A stretch of DNA of 64,000 bases, from NCBI GenBank assembly GCA_027625915.1, contig JANTQA010000032.1, positions 15,330,001 through 15,394,000 on the forward strand, written 5' to 3'. The notes beneath the pieces were generated by a model. The model worked only from the letters and a program-made list of their open reading frames with translations. It did no database searches and was not told the DNA's origin. Below are positions 35,766 to 46,959 of this stretch, one piece after another (the stretch's first letter is position 1; each line of letters opens with the position of its first letter). The position numbers were made by a program, and so were the translations under genes. Source of the stretch: Anaeramoeba flamelloides (lineage: Eukaryota > Metamonada > Anaeramoebidae).

Positions 35766-36008
35766 ATGAAAAAAGTAACATTTTTCTTCTTCCTGTTTTT
35801 TATCATGGATATTTTAACTTGGTTTTTCGAAAGACTTCCAAGGTTGGGTTTGTCTTTGGAAATTGAGAAACTCAAAGTGGTTCAATTTAAAGGAAAACGC
35901 TATTTTACAAAGTCAATTAGAAATTATTTGTTTTTGGGTTTGATAATTAATAAAAATTTCGAAAAATTCAAAGTGTTCTTTATTCTATTTTTAATTTTAA
36001 AGTGGTAA
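35766..36008 (+). CDS. Hypothetical 80-residue ORF, divergent and very close to 35739
   Basis: ATG at 35766 (MKKVTFFFFLFFIMDILTWF), hydrophobic first 20 residues, then a basic helical part (LSLEIEKLKVVQFKGKRYF). The start lies only 26 nt from the start of the minus-strand membrane protein, an improbably tight divergent pair in so loose a genome. The later ATG (MDILTWFFERL) or chance are alternatives. Confidence 0.25.
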   Translation: MKKVTFFFFLFFIMDILTWFFERLPRLGLSLEIEKLKVVQFKGKRYFTKSIRNYLFLGLIINKNFEKFKVFFILFLILKW

Positions 36009-36639
36009 TTTGAAAAAAGAATGGTAGAAGAACAATTAGTTTTTATTTGTTTTTCGCAACTTTTTTTTTTTAAGGAGGTAGATAAAATATGAATTCTTTC
36101 ATGACAATACATATGAGATAATTTTTTATTGCTTAAGGTGAAATACGATTCTTTATTCACAGATTAAAATCCTTTTTTTTTGACTACTGATCTTTCTAAG
36201 GGGTGTTTAGAATACCTCTGGAACATACCCCCTAGAAAATTTTCTTAGTCAAAAAAAAAAAGAAAACCTTTTAACTTTTCAGCTTTGGAAGAATTGTGAA
36301 CAATACCTAAACTGATTAATTTTTCAATTTTTTCTTATTTCAAATTGGATTTTTTTATAACAAATTTATGATTACTTTTCGATAATATTTTTTGAAATTT
36401 ACCGTTTGATCTCAAAAAATAATTTAATAATCAGATATTTCTCTTTTTTATAAATTAACCACAATTTTCTGATCATTTTTCAAAATAATACAAAACAAAT
36501 TAATGAAAAAATACCTTCTTTTAAATAGTCATTTAATCTCATGAATTTATTTAATATAAAATTAATTTAATTTTTAGATGGACATATTTGTAATTATTTT
36601 CATAAAGTTGTTTTAAATATTTTTGAATTTTAATTAATT

Positions 36640-37065
36640 CAAATGTGCAAAAAGTGATTATTTAATAATCTAAGTTTTTTTACTAAAAATTTTATAATTT
36701 TTCCAAAAACTATAATATTTTTTCCTATGCGCCCTGACAGGAGAGGTTTTTTGTCAGCTTACTTGGGGGTTCTAATGGCGAAAAAAAAAAAACGATTTAA
36801 TAATAGAATAAAAATCTTTGGGGAAGAAAAAGAAATTCAAAAATCGATTTTAATTTTCAGAAATCAAAACACAAAAACAACACCAAAACATTTTTATTCT
36901 TTCAGTAAATTGTTTTTTTTTTTGCTATTAGAAACCTCAAGTTTGTTAACAAGAAACTTACCCATCGGGGCTCATCGAAAAAGTTTTATAGTTTTTGGAA
37001 AAATTATAAAATTTTTAGTAAAAAAACTTAGATTATTAAGACATCACTTTTTGCATATCTGTTTC
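36640..37065. repeat. Large inverted repeat (foldback element), arms about 150 bp
   Basis: Left arm 36646-36800 and the reverse complement of 36905-37065 share GCAAAAAGTGAT, TTAATAATCTAAGTTTTTTT, ACTAAAAATTTTATAATTTT, TCCAAAAACTATAA and an inner ATGNGCCC-GA-GG patch ending CTAATNGC. Spacer about 100 bp. The inner patches are the most GC-rich DNA nearby. A 164-codon frame starting at 36727 begins inside the arm and is not called a gene. Confidence 0.65.
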
Positions 37066-37161
37066 AAACAAATCAAATCTAAAAAAAAAAATCAAAAAAT
37101 AAAAAAATCTAGGGAATTAAATCGAATAATAAAACCTAAAAAGAGAATTAAATTACTCAAA

Positions 37162-38823
37162 TTATTTATTTTTTTTCTCATTTTCAATTTTTACAGCATC
37201 TTTATTCTGATAATATTTTAATGTACAAACATACCAAAAGAAAATAAATCCGATGATTACAAAAGAAAATTCGACAAAAAAACGATATTTTTCAAATTTA
37301 GGATAATTAACTCTAAATTTTTTTTTCTGTGTTGTGCTACCAGCCATTTCATTAAGATAAAACTGATAAGTTTCGATTGGCAGTTTTTTGGTTTTCCTAT
37401 TTTCTTTAAGTGCATTACAGGATACTTTAAATTGGGTTTTGAATTTTGAAAGAACACTGTCAACTCGATCACATGCCATTTTGATGATATTGTCACCAAT
37501 TCTGCTATAAAAATAAACATTTGGAAGAAGGATTTCGGTAGTTTTCGTGTCTGTAATAATTACATCGCCAATATGATTTTCTAAGATATTTGTAATTTGT
37601 TTTCTTTTTTCATACGTGAAAAAGGATTTCCCCGTAGAATATAATTGTATATCCATTTGGTTGTTGTAAATGCTCATAAATTTTTGTATAAAGCTACTTA
37701 GTCCATAGTGCAATAAAATTAAACAAGTTTCTCTTTTCTTATTCTCTTTTGGTATCATGTGGAAAGTATTAAATGAGACAAACCAAGAATCAAAATTTGA
37801 TATATTATCGTTTGTATTTTTATTGTTATTGACATTTTCATTGTCATTGTCATTGTTGTTATTGTGATTAAAATTGTTCTTGCTATTACTATTCCGAGAA
37901 AATCTGGAATTGTGTTTGGTAGCGTCCATTTGATTTATATACAAATGGTTGAGCATTATTAATTCAAACAAAAAGTATTTTTCATATTTATTAGTAAACG
38001 AAAGAATAAGTTGATCTTGGTTTGGTGTATTCAAAATCAATTTAATTCCATTAATTTTCTGTTTATAATTCGGGTTTTCATAAATAATTTCTTGAGAAAG
38101 TATAAAACCATTTAAAATCCCAGAATTGTTCAAACTATGTAAAAGATCTTCAATTTTTGAATCGTTGAGTAAATGGTTCTGAAAAGTTTCCTTGTCAGGA
38201 TTAAGAGATTCAATAAAATATACATTGTCATTGGGCAAATTTGAAAGGTTTGTTAAATTTGTGGACAATAATAAACTGGCACTTGCTAAGGCGATGCCAA
38301 TACTCGAAGAAACAGAAAATGTTCGAATTTTGCTCTTTGCATAGCGATTGCTCAGAGTTTGTACAATACTTTTGGATGAGATTGGAAACTCTTGGCGATC
38401 TAACGAACTAAGGTGATTGGTTTTGTGATCTTTAAATTCAAGGCCACTTAGAAATGTTAATAAATTTGATACGTCTGTTGGGCTTGATTTTTTTCTTTCA
38501 AAATTGAAGCAAGATCCCTTAGACAAAAGTAAAGACGACAAATACGAATCAGTAGAGCTGCTTTGTAATTCTTTTAAATCGATCCCTTGAACGTTAATCA
38601 TTAAATTTGCTTTATTCCCAGGATCAAATTTGCTAATTTCATCAAGAAATTCGCTTCTTGTCACAGTTTTGCCTTTTATATCAATTTTATTTGGGGTCAT
38701 GCAAAGTGAAGGATTGGGCTTGTGTCCTTGTGCGTCGAAAAATAAATCTCCTTCAAAACAACCACACAGCAACCCAAAAAATGTGAATCCGAAAAGAAGA
38801 AATAATTTGATTTTGGGCTCCAT
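37162..38823 (-). CDS. Single-span membrane protein with signal peptide and KKXX ER-retrieval tail
   Basis: Single exon, 553 residues, ATG at 38823. Residues 1-21 are a signal peptide (MEPKIKLFLLFGFTFFGLLC). The lumenal part has candidate N-glycosylation sites (for example STNLTNLS) and a poly-Asn/Asp loop near 315-345. One membrane helix lies near 517-539 (FFVEFSFVIIGFIFFWYVCT), and the short cytosolic tail ends KKNK, which fits the dilysine KKXX signal for return from Golgi to ER. I recognise no family; it may be a fast-evolving secretory-pathway protein. Topology is firm. ER residence is inferred from the tail. Confidence 0.75.
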   Translation of the reverse strand: MEPKIKLFLLFGFTFFGLLCGCFEGDLFFDAQGHKPNPSLCMTPNKIDIKGKTVTRSEFLDEISKFDPGNKANLMINVQGIDLKELQSSSTDSYLSSLLLSKGSCFNFERKKSSPTDVSNLLTFLSGLEFKDHKTNHLSSLDRQEFPISSKSIVQTLSNRYAKSKIRTFSVSSSIGIALASASLLLSTNLTNLSNLPNDNVYFIESLNPDKETFQNHLLNDSKIEDLLHSLNNSGILNGFILSQEIIYENPNYKQKINGIKLILNTPNQDQLILSFTNKYEKYFLFELIMLNHLYINQMDATKHNSRFSRNSNSKNNFNHNNNNDNDNENVNNNKNTNDNISNFDSWFVSFNTFHMIPKENKKRETCLILLHYGLSSFIQKFMSIYNNQMDIQLYSTGKSFFTYEKRKQITNILENHIGDVIITDTKTTEILLPNVYFYSRIGDNIIKMACDRVDSVLSKFKTQFKVSCNALKENRKTKKLPIETYQFYLNEMAGSTTQKKKFRVNYPKFEKYRFFVEFSFVIIGFIFFWYVCTLKYYQNKDAVKIENEKKNK

Positions 38824-38888
38824 TGATATTTTTTAAAAAAATGAAACCTGATTTTGTTGTTTTGTACAATTTTGAAAGATTTGTTAAC

Positions 38889-38981
38889 ATGAAATTAATT
38901 GAAGTTTTTATGTTATTATCTCTGATCAAGTCCTTGTTTATTCTTAATTACAAAATGTTTTGGTGTCAAGAAATAATTTGA
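38889..38981 (+). CDS. Possible first exon or 30-residue ORF, divergent from 38823
   Basis: ATG then MKLIEVFMLLSLIKSLFILN and on to TGA. It starts 66 nt from the opposite gene's start. The hydrophobic run is too regular to exclude a signal or membrane segment, but no following exon is clear. A GGATTACCATCAG exon-like stretch lies near 39027. Confidence 0.2.
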   Translation: MKLIEVFMLLSLIKSLFILNYKMFWCQEII

Positions 38982-40829
38982 AAAGAATGATAGATGATGG
39001 ATAAAGACAAAATGTCTTTCTCATTAAGGGATTACCATCAGCAATAAAAAAGTCTAAAATCAAAGTTTGTTTTTAATTGAACATAAATCACTTAAGTACC
39101 CCTGAGCTCAAATATCTCAAAAAAATTTAATATGTTAAATAATACCCAACACTAATCTCTTCAATTAACAATCTTCATAAAATTAGTAAAAAATTCCAAG
39201 AATTCAAGAAAAGAAAAATACATTGGGAACCAATTTAAAGGTTGAATAAACATTTTAAAGACTTTATAGTTGAAAAATATCTTTCTTAAATTTGTATCAA
39301 AATGTCGAGATTAGAAGCGAAAAAATTAAATAATTGACAAATGATTATTGTTTAATGATTTTTTCAGATATAAGAATAAAATTAGATCTAAACTACTTTC
39401 GAAAAATAAGGGCCCAGTTTTTCAAATTATACTCACTAAACTAATTATATGAGGAACCCTGTAAATAATCATCAATAAACTAGAAGTTGATGGATAATCA
39501 TCAGAAGATTAAATACTAACAAGGTGTCGTCTTTAAAAAATTTTTATACGTTGAAAAAAATCTATTTCATTTTTTGAACAAAAATTTGGCTAAAAAAAAT
39601 CATCCAAAATTTTACAACATCTGGATATTATCGATTTTTTTTTCGGTTCTAAGAGTAATTTGATTGAGAATTAAATTGAAATTTTTCATCATGTAAAAAT
39701 ATTAAATGTAAATCAGTGAAGATATATTGACATCTGAAACTATTTGATTGAAGAAACTAACAAACAAAAAAAAAATCAAATTGTCATCTGATTGTTTGAA
39801 AAATTTTTTTATTTTCTTCCAATTTTTCAGTCAAAAGTTTGGTTAATAAATTATGAAGTAGAAAATTTTATTTAAATTACATCATTAATCAACTGCCCAA
39901 CATCATATTGAAATCCAATAATTCTAGAACGAGATCTCGAAATTTGGGCCCCTATTTTTTGAATTTAGTTTATTGAACTCAAACATAATTGTTTACTCTT
40001 TTTAGATTTTATATATACAAATTTTCAAAATCAATTTTAATCACCAAAACTGCTTACTACAGGATACTAAACGAAAATTTTATAGTTTTGGCAGAGCTAA
40101 AATCAGGGAAAGAATCACAATAAGAGTTTTTTCTTCAAATTCGAAAGAATTTTTGATTTTTGAAAAATATATTTCAATTATTTTTTTTATTTTTTAGTTT
40201 TGATTTTCATTTATTTTTTCCAATGAACTATTATGTTTTCTTTGATTGTAATAATTTTTTTTTGAAGAATAGATATATTTATAAAGTTAAGTATTGATAA
40301 ATCAAAAAAAGTTTGGAAAATAATTGAATAGACCAATCATTTGATTCATTAATAGAGTTAGATCCACTTTTAAGATACAAACTTTCAAAGAAATTTTAGG
40401 AAGAAAAAAACCCCGAATTAAAAGTAATTTTTTTAGATTTTTTTTTACACCAATTATTTTACTAGAATTTGAATTTTGATGGTTGAGTTGAGATTTTTTG
40501 TGCGCCTTAAATAATTTCTTAGTTTATTTCTTAAAAGTGGAACTAAATATAAATGTTAATAGAATTTCAATCAATTTGACAAATTTTTTTTTTTTTTATC
40601 TTAAAAAATTCGAATAGTAATAATTTTTTGAACATTACTTTGTATAGAAACTCTTCTTCTTCTTTTTTTTTCATATTCTTTTATTTATATATAAAATATA
40701 TTCCAAAAAATTGGACATAGTTTAAACTGCCGAAAGAACATCAATCCTGTACTTTAAATTCAATTTGGAAAGAATTTTGATTTTACAAACTATTTCATTT
40801 TTTGGCTTTTTTGTTTTGTTTTCATTTCC
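38982..40829. other. Intergenic AT-rich DNA
   Basis: Contains a decayed Tc1/mariner-like MITE copy at 40355-40553 (ends ATCCACTTTTAAG and CTTAAAAGTGGA). Two GGGCCC motifs at 39410 and 39949 sit in similar contexts and may mark repeat ends. No gene. Confidence 0.4.
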
Positions 40830-41235
40830 TTTTCTGTAGTTACATAATTCGTTTGGTTAGATCAGAAATTTTTTTTCAATGGTTGATAGAAGGTTAATCT
40901 TGAGTTTTTTAAATAGAAAAACATCATACAATTGGTAGATGGTATCTTATCATTTGATCGATCAATAATTGTTGGTGAAATTTCAACAAATTTACCAATA
41001 CATTTTTTTTCAATTCGTTTCATAATTTTGGACACACTGATTTTTATTTTTGAGTTTTATATTTTTTTCTTTTGTTTGGATTAAAATGATTACTTTTTAA
41101 AATATTAATGCTGGGTAACTTAAATGTGGTTTGATATTAGGTTGGGAAAAATACAATAAATTGGTTTTTTTTTGCCTATTTTTGATTTTGGGTGTGTTCA
41201 AATTTTTGGAATGGGGTTTATATATATACTCTGGG
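40830..41235. repeat. Dispersed repeat family A, copy 2
   Basis: Direct match to 1050-1450: GATGGTATCTTATC, TTTGATCGATCAA, TTGTTGGTGAAATTTCAAC, CATAATTTTGGACACACTGA and GGAATGGGGTTTATATATA in the same order. Confidence 0.6.
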
Positions 41236-41407
41236 ATTCAATTTTATTTTTGAAAACAAAATTGAGTTTAAAATAATTCTATTTATGGCAGTGTATAGAT
41301 ACTCAAATGATAAATAGAAACTCTTGATATACAAAAACCAAAATTTAGTGACTTGAAAATTCTCTCATTATAAAAAGAAATGATTTTTTTTTTTTAACAT
41401 TTAATCC

Positions 41408-42105
41408 TTAAGGGTCTAGTCATTTACTGTGAAAATGCACCATACTCAAGGAGTGACCTGAGACCAAAAAGGGTATTGTAAAATAGCCTTTCTTTTAGTT
41501 GACAAAATTCAAATAACAAAAAAAAAATTCAATGGGATCATCTTTGACAAAAAATTCAACCAAGAAAAATAAGTTTAAAAAGAATTCTCAAATTTCAAAA
41601 AAGCAAAATTGAAAAAAAAAAATTCATATTTTCTCATTTTCTTTTCAAATGAAGTTAAATTTCTTTAATTTAAAACAAATTGCTTTCTTGTATTTCGCAA
41701 TCAATTTTATTCGATATAATCTGATTTGTGGTTCTTTTGTAACTCTCTAAATTTGACCAAGTAAGGATTATGTAATATTCTTTCGATAAAAATAACTCAT
41801 TTAAAAAATGAAAATAAAATAAAAAAAAAATCACCAAGATCTCAAAAAGGGTCAAAGAGCGACACTTCAAAACTGACAAGCTGTTTTTAAAATTGTATAT
41901 TCTAACCATTCTAATTGGAAATTGAGTGTTGCTCTTTGGCGCTTTTTTCTAAAAATGTCCTCATTTTTAGTTGTTGATTTTTGGAGATCGATCGTACATC
42001 ATAGGTTGGTTGGTTTTTGATTGGTGTTAGGTCCTCAATAAAATTACTAAAAAGTTTTTTTTCATTTCAGAATAAAAAATTTCACCGTAATGACTCGACC
42101 CTTAA
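41408..42105. mobile_element. TTAA-targeting MITE family T1, copy 1
   Basis: A 690-bp element (41412-42101) flanked by TTAA on both sides, with inverted ends GGGTCTAGTCATTTACTGTG and CACCGTAATGACTCGACCC. An internal hairpin pairs CAAAGAGCGACACTTCAAA with TGAGTGTTGCTCTTTGGCG. TTAA duplication is the hallmark of the piggyBac superfamily, though the GGG/CCC termini are only an approximate fit. No coding frame, so non-autonomous. About 90 percent identical by eye to 48983-49660. Confidence 0.75.
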
Positions 42106-42959
42106 CAACAAATCATATCTTCAAGATTTTTGAAAACATAATTTATTTTAATTAAATTGACTTTTATTTATTTATTGATTTGTGTTTATTTATAAATAAT
42201 TACTAAATATTTTTATTTGGTAATACAAACAATATTTTTATCTTTTTATATAAATATTATAATTATTTTTCTTATACTCTTTTTTTTTTTTATATATATT
42301 GACAAATTTTCTATAAGAACTCCTTACTCTTAATCAATCGAAAATTTAAATTATTTCAAATACAGCCAGTACTACTTAAAAAAAAAACAATGAACAAAAC
42401 TTAAGTTACAAAAAAAAAACCAAAATTAAAACAAAATAATTCTGGATCTAGTAAAAAAAATTTTGTGAAAAAAATCCAAGAAAAAATAGCTTAAGGGACT
42501 AGTCTCTATTATTTTTTTTTTGACTAATTTCAAATAAGGGTTCTTAACTAGAAATATGTTTAATATTGAAAATAAACAAGGTTTTCAAATATAATTAATT
42601 GGCAAAAAATTTTCTTAATCTTTATTAAATCTAGGTAAAAAAATTTATTAGAGATTAGTTCCTTAATTGGAATTTGTTTTGTGTCTTGAAATTAATACTG
42701 ATTTAGCCCTCTTCTGATTTTTAAATGATCAATAAAAGATATCATAAATTGAAATTTCTCAAACTAAAATAATAACAAATCATAAAAACTTTTGACCAAT
42801 TTCATGTGAATAGAAAAACATAAAAACAAAAAATTCAAAAAAAAAAGAATTTAGTTAATAGGTCCACAATTAAATCTCGAAATTGGAATATCTTGTAAAT
42901 TCATTAATTATGTTTAATTTGAAGATTTGAATTCTATATTTAGTTCTAATAATAACCAA

Positions 42960-43232
42960 TTAAGGACTATTCGAATTTTATGCTCTGCGAGGGTTTGAAT
43001 ACCATACAACAAATATTTCAAATGGTTAAAAGGTTAGAGGTTTTGCTGAAAGTTAAAATATTGCAATTTTTGGGATCTCAAAATATTTTTTTAATTTTCA
43101 ATCAAATCGTTAATAATTCCAAAAATTGCAATATTTTGACTTTCAGCAAAACCTATAACCTTTTAACCATTTGACATATTTGTTGTATGGTATTCAAACC
43201 CTCACAGAGCATAAAATTCGAATACTCCTTAA
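42960..43232. mobile_element. TTAA-targeting foldback MITE family T2
   Basis: A 265-bp element (42964-43228) made of two arms of about 110 bp that are nearly perfect inverted repeats (GGACTATTCGAATTTTATGC to ATTGCAATTTTTGG) around a 40-bp loop, flanked by TTAA on both sides. Only a few differences separate the arms, so the insertion looks recent. The paralogous sequence at 45170-45345 lacks it and has one TTAA. Confidence 0.8.
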
Positions 43233-43589
43233 GGGTCTTTAAATTTTTGTTTAGAATCAAGCAAAAAATAAGTAAATTAATATTCAAAATGAGAACTTTC
43301 TGTACTATTTATCCAATTCCAACCAAAGAACAAATTATTTTTAATTTGACCTTATTATTTAAAAACATTTCTACAGATTTGGTAAATTACAAAAATCTTC
43401 AAGATTTCATCAGTTACTTGTTGATATTTATATGGTTGCTCTTCTTTTCTGTAACTTGAGCTGAATTTAAAACTCGAAAAAGCTTTTGAATAGCAGATTT
43501 ATTTTGCACAAATTGTAATAGCTTATATTGGAACTGTCATTTCATTTTTTTAACAAATTCTCTATTGATCGTATTTGTGAATTTTTTTA
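43233..43589. other. Region upstream of the 43590 gene
   Basis: 43233-43310 belongs to the duplicated segment shared with 45258-45345. A frame from ATG 43290 (MRTFCTIYPIPTKEQIIFNL) runs 56 codons to 43459. In the 45320 copy the same ATG frame stops early, so I do not call it a gene. Another frame, 43493-43667, overlaps the next gene. Confidence 0.3.
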
Positions 43590-43930
43590 ATGAGAAAACT
43601 GGTTTGTGCCTTTTCTGGGTTGTTAGGTTCAGTCTTTGGAATTGCATTTGCATTGTCTACAAGTAATATTTTACTTGTTTCAACATATAATAATGTCGCA
43701 GGATATGTTTTTGGTGGCTTTCTTGTTCTGTTTGGTTTGGTATTATTCATTCAAACAATCAGGGTTGTTGGAATTAAAATTGTCCCTAGAATTTTAGTTC
43801 TTTTGCTTACTCTTTTTGTAAGATTCCTTTTGATTAAATTTTTTTTTCTTTTTCTTGCACTTTTTTTCTCTTTATTGTTCAGATCTTTTTCTTGAAAAAA
43901 AAATTACCATCCAACCTCAAAACAATTTAA
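43590..43930 (+). CDS. Small multi-span membrane protein, 91 residues, one intron
   Basis: Exon 1 43590-43817 (ATG; MRKLVCAFSGLLGSVFGIAF), a 65-nt intron (donor GTAAGA, acceptor GTTCAG), exon 2 43883-43930 (IFFLKKKLPSNLKTI). Read through, the frame would end at 43895 with 101 residues. Three hydrophobic segments at about 5-27, 32-55 and 62-80, then a basic tail. Higher GC and smoother codon use than its flanks support coding. No family recognised. Confidence 0.55.
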
Positions 43931-44103
43931 TTTTCATAAAGACACCTATTAACCATTAAAATTTAATATGATTTAAATTTAAAACAATCTAACGATCGCT
44001 TCCTTTTCTCAGTTGATTTCGGTTTATTAAAAAATAAAAAAAATAAAAAAAATAAAAAAAAAAAAAACACAACTTTTTCGATTACAAGTAAAGGAAAATC
44101 AGT

Positions 44104-44547
44104 ATGCAAACTGAACCAACATTTCAATATGAAGTACACTTAATTTTCATTTCATTTTTTGTCTGTTTGCTGATTGTTGCACACAATCAAATAAGAAATA
44201 GAGCAACAAATTATTCCCAATTTTTTTAAATGAAAACTGATTTAAGGCCTTGCTAGATGAACACTACAAAAATAACTTAATTTTTGAAAGATTCTTTTTC
44301 CAAGTGTACTTCTTTAAATTCAATTCGGCTTTTGTACATCGCAATACTGAAAGGGTATTATTCCTATTCAAGTAAAAGCGCCAATTTTCACTTTGTTCCA
44401 AAAAGAAAAGTTAAAACGGATTATCTAAAAAGTAATTTCATTACTTTAAGAACCAGTTTTGAGATGAAAACCTGTGAATTATTCAGAGACAGTGTACTGG
44501 GTCTTGTTTGGAATTCTCTTAAAAATAGCTTTGGTGAGATCAGTTAA
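44104..44547 (+). CDS. Small gene candidate with uncertain splicing, about 71 residues
   Basis: All three plus frames carry protein-like stretches here, which points to several exons. One phase-consistent model is 44104-44133 (MQTEPTFQYE), 44247-44371 (ALLDEHYKNNLIFERFFF and on), 44487-44547 (DSVLGLVWNSLKNSFGEIS), with introns GTACAC..TTTAAG and GTAAAA..TTATTCAG. Alternatives: an unspliced 41-residue membrane peptide from 44104, or a last exon read in another frame to 44629 (contains TVYWVLFGILLKIALVRSV). No family recognised. The region is likely genic, but the exact product is open. Confidence 0.35.
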
Positions 44548-44629
44548 GAGAGTAGGTACATTTTACCAATTTTGGGTGTCTCAGTTTATTCGAAATCGAA
44601 TTTTTCAAATCATTTATTTAGCTAAATAA

Positions 44630-44890
44630 ATGAATATTTTAATAAATATAAGAGGGGGTGAAATATATCCTAGTAATATAATATATATTACAAACCAATT
44701 AAAAAAAGAAAATAAAAATAATCAAGAAATTGATCAAGAAAAAATCAACATAATCATTTATTTATTGATCTTATCTATAACATTTGATGCAATTACTTCT
44801 TCTTTTTTATACAATTTTATTTTTAATTCTTCATGGAAAAAACTTTTTTTTGGAATATTTTTTGATGTACAAATTACTTTCTATTTCTAA
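44630..44890 (+). CDS. Hypothetical 86-residue ORF
   Basis: ATG 44630 (MNILINIRGGEIYPSNIIYI), amphipathic middle, hydrophobic segment near residues 46-65 (IIYLLILSITFDAITSSFLY). AT-rich codons throughout. It follows the previous candidate by 82 nt. It may be chance. Confidence 0.25.
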   Translation: MNILINIRGGEIYPSNIIYITNQLKKENKNNQEIDQEKINIIIYLLILSITFDAITSSFLYNFIFNSSWKKLFFGIFFDVQITFYF

Positions 44891-45169
44891 GAAATTTGAA
44901 AATGAATTTTAATATAAAAATTTTATTTTATTTATCCAACTATTCTGGAAAAAATATTCAAATAAATTTTAATTGTATTAAAAAGGAAAATTTTTTAATA
45001 TAATTTTTGACTTATTTTTGACTGATCAATAATGATATCATAAACTTAAATTGTCCAACCTGGATTAATTCCTATTTCTGGACTCTTAAAGTCAATTTCA
45101 CAGGAATAGAAAATACAGTGTAAAAAAAAATATAAAAAAAAAAGTCAATTTTACTTCGTTCTCAATTAA

Positions 45170-45345
45170 AATTAAAATTCCGAAAATTGAACATAGCTAA
45201 AATTTTGTTTAATTTGGAGATTTATATTCTATATTAGTTCTAATAATAACCAATTAAGGGACTTTAAATTCTGGCTTAGAATCAAGCAAAAAATAAGTTA
45301 AATAATCGTCAAAAATGAGAACTTTCTGTACTATTTTACAATTAA
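45170..45345. repeat. Paralogous segment without the T2 insertion (empty site)
   Basis: Matches the flanks of the T2 element: GTTCTAATAATAACCAATTAA on the left and GGG-CTTTAAATT with AGAATCAAGCAAAAAATAAG and AATGAGAACTTTCTGTACTA on the right, joined through a single TTAA at 45254-45257. It is therefore a natural empty-site control for 42964-43228. Confidence 0.8.
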
Positions 45346-45719
45346 AATCCATTTGACAATTTTTTACCCTTTGACAATTTTATTTCTGGAATGATAATAA
45401 AGATTTGATTAAGGATAATATCAGATTTTTTAAATACTTTCCAAGAAATATAGATTTATTGGATTACTTTGTTTGATTTTAAACTAATTTATTTTTCATT
45501 AAATTGAAAATCAAAATAATTAGGAATGTTGCTTTCATTTTCATTTTCCTTTAGTCGATACTTTTTTTTAGTTTTTTTTGATTTCAATAATTCAATCTCT
45601 TATACTTTAACCTTTCAAACAATATTCATCGATTTGGGTTATTTTGATACAAATGTTTCGAAAAATGAATCATTAAATCAACATTTTGAAAAGTATTAAA
45701 ATTCACAAAAAATAAATCC

Positions 45720-46200
45720 TAATTAAACTCCATTTCAAAAATTGCGAATCACCTGAAATAATAAATTGAAATAAATAAATATCCTTTCATGTTCAAGAAC
45801 AACTAATAATCAAATAATGATTTGCTTATAAATCTTTCCAAATATATAAAAACCTGATATTTTAAAAATTAAAAAAAATAAAACCAAAAATTAAAAAAAA
45901 AGTGAGTCATAATTTTTGAAATGAGCATTACGGATTTTTTATTACTGAAATTTCACTGAAAAAAAGTTTAACAAGAAGATTTTTTGTCAATAATTAAATT
46001 CATTTTAAAAGACATTATTTAGTCTCAATTTTCATAGTGATTATTTGTCTTTTCGGAGATCTTTTTTTTTCCACAGGATCTTTTTAAAAAAATTTTCAAA
46101 GAAAAAGAAAAAGAAAAACAAAAGAAAAACCAAAATTAGAAAAAGCAAAACTAAAAAAAATCATGAAGAAATTGAAAAAAAAATGATATTAATCTAAAAA
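45720..46200. repeat. Dispersed repeat, inverted partner of 10640-11110
   Basis: Begins AAACTCCATTTCAAAAATT and ends near TTGTCTTTTCGGAGATCTTT, the reverse complement of the 10640-11110 copy. No coding frame. Confidence 0.5.
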
Positions 46201-46959
46201 TTAAAAATTTTTTTTTGTTAAGAATATCAGGATAATACCACAGAACAACTTCCATTCCAAATATAAAATGAGTCAAAATTTTTGAAAATTTTGAAATGAA
46301 TTTATTTTCCACAAACCTTCTAAACCAAGAAGATAAAGAAGAAAAAAAATCGAAAATATACTTTGAAATTTTTCTCTTTTTTTTTCAGTAAAAAAATATT
46401 TTTCTTTTTTTAGAAAATATCTTTAATCATTTTTGTTACTTTTTTTTAGTTAATTTCGTTCTCAATGTTAAATCAATTTTAAACACCAAATAATTTTCTT
46501 GCAGTATATTATAATGATATAGTGAGTATTTTTATAATATATGGGTGGGAACCACCTTTAATAGAAAAAAATAGAAACTAACAAGAACAATTATAAATAT
46601 TTTGAGAAAATTTAAAACTGTAAAAATGAAAACTAAAATTGTCAATTATAATTTAACAAAAAAGCAAAAACAAATATTCATTTTGGAAAAAGAACCAAAA
46701 TTCAGTATTTATTCACTAAGAAAATAATTATCAAAAATAAGTCAAATTATTGGAATTGGACTTGTTTTGTCTTTAAAAAATTAACTAATTTTTTTTTTAT
46801 TTTGAAGGGTGGAAATTAATTTCCTCGTAAATTCGTTATTTTTTTTTTAATTTAAGAAATTTTCAGTTTATTTCTTAAATTCAAGAAAATCGCAGTTACG
46901 TTTTTTTTAATATTAAAAATTAAAAAAAACTTTGATTTTTCTTTTTATTTCAAAATTCG
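46201..46959. other. Intergenic AT-rich DNA
   Basis: Nothing gene-like seen. Confidence 0.4.

Noticed and set aside
36727-37221. 164-codon plus-strand frame starting MRPDRRGFLSAYLG
   Set aside because: It starts inside the arm of an inverted repeat, becomes Lys/Phe low complexity, and runs over the 3' end of the opposite 37162 gene.
43290-43459. 56-codon ATG frame beside the T2 MITE
   Set aside because: The paralogous segment at 45320 has the same ATG but stops after a few codons, so the frame is not conserved.
44284-44547. 88-codon frame read as a single exon
   Set aside because: No ATG at its start and it is preceded by an in-frame stop. Phase-consistent splicing across it explains the neighbouring open frames better.
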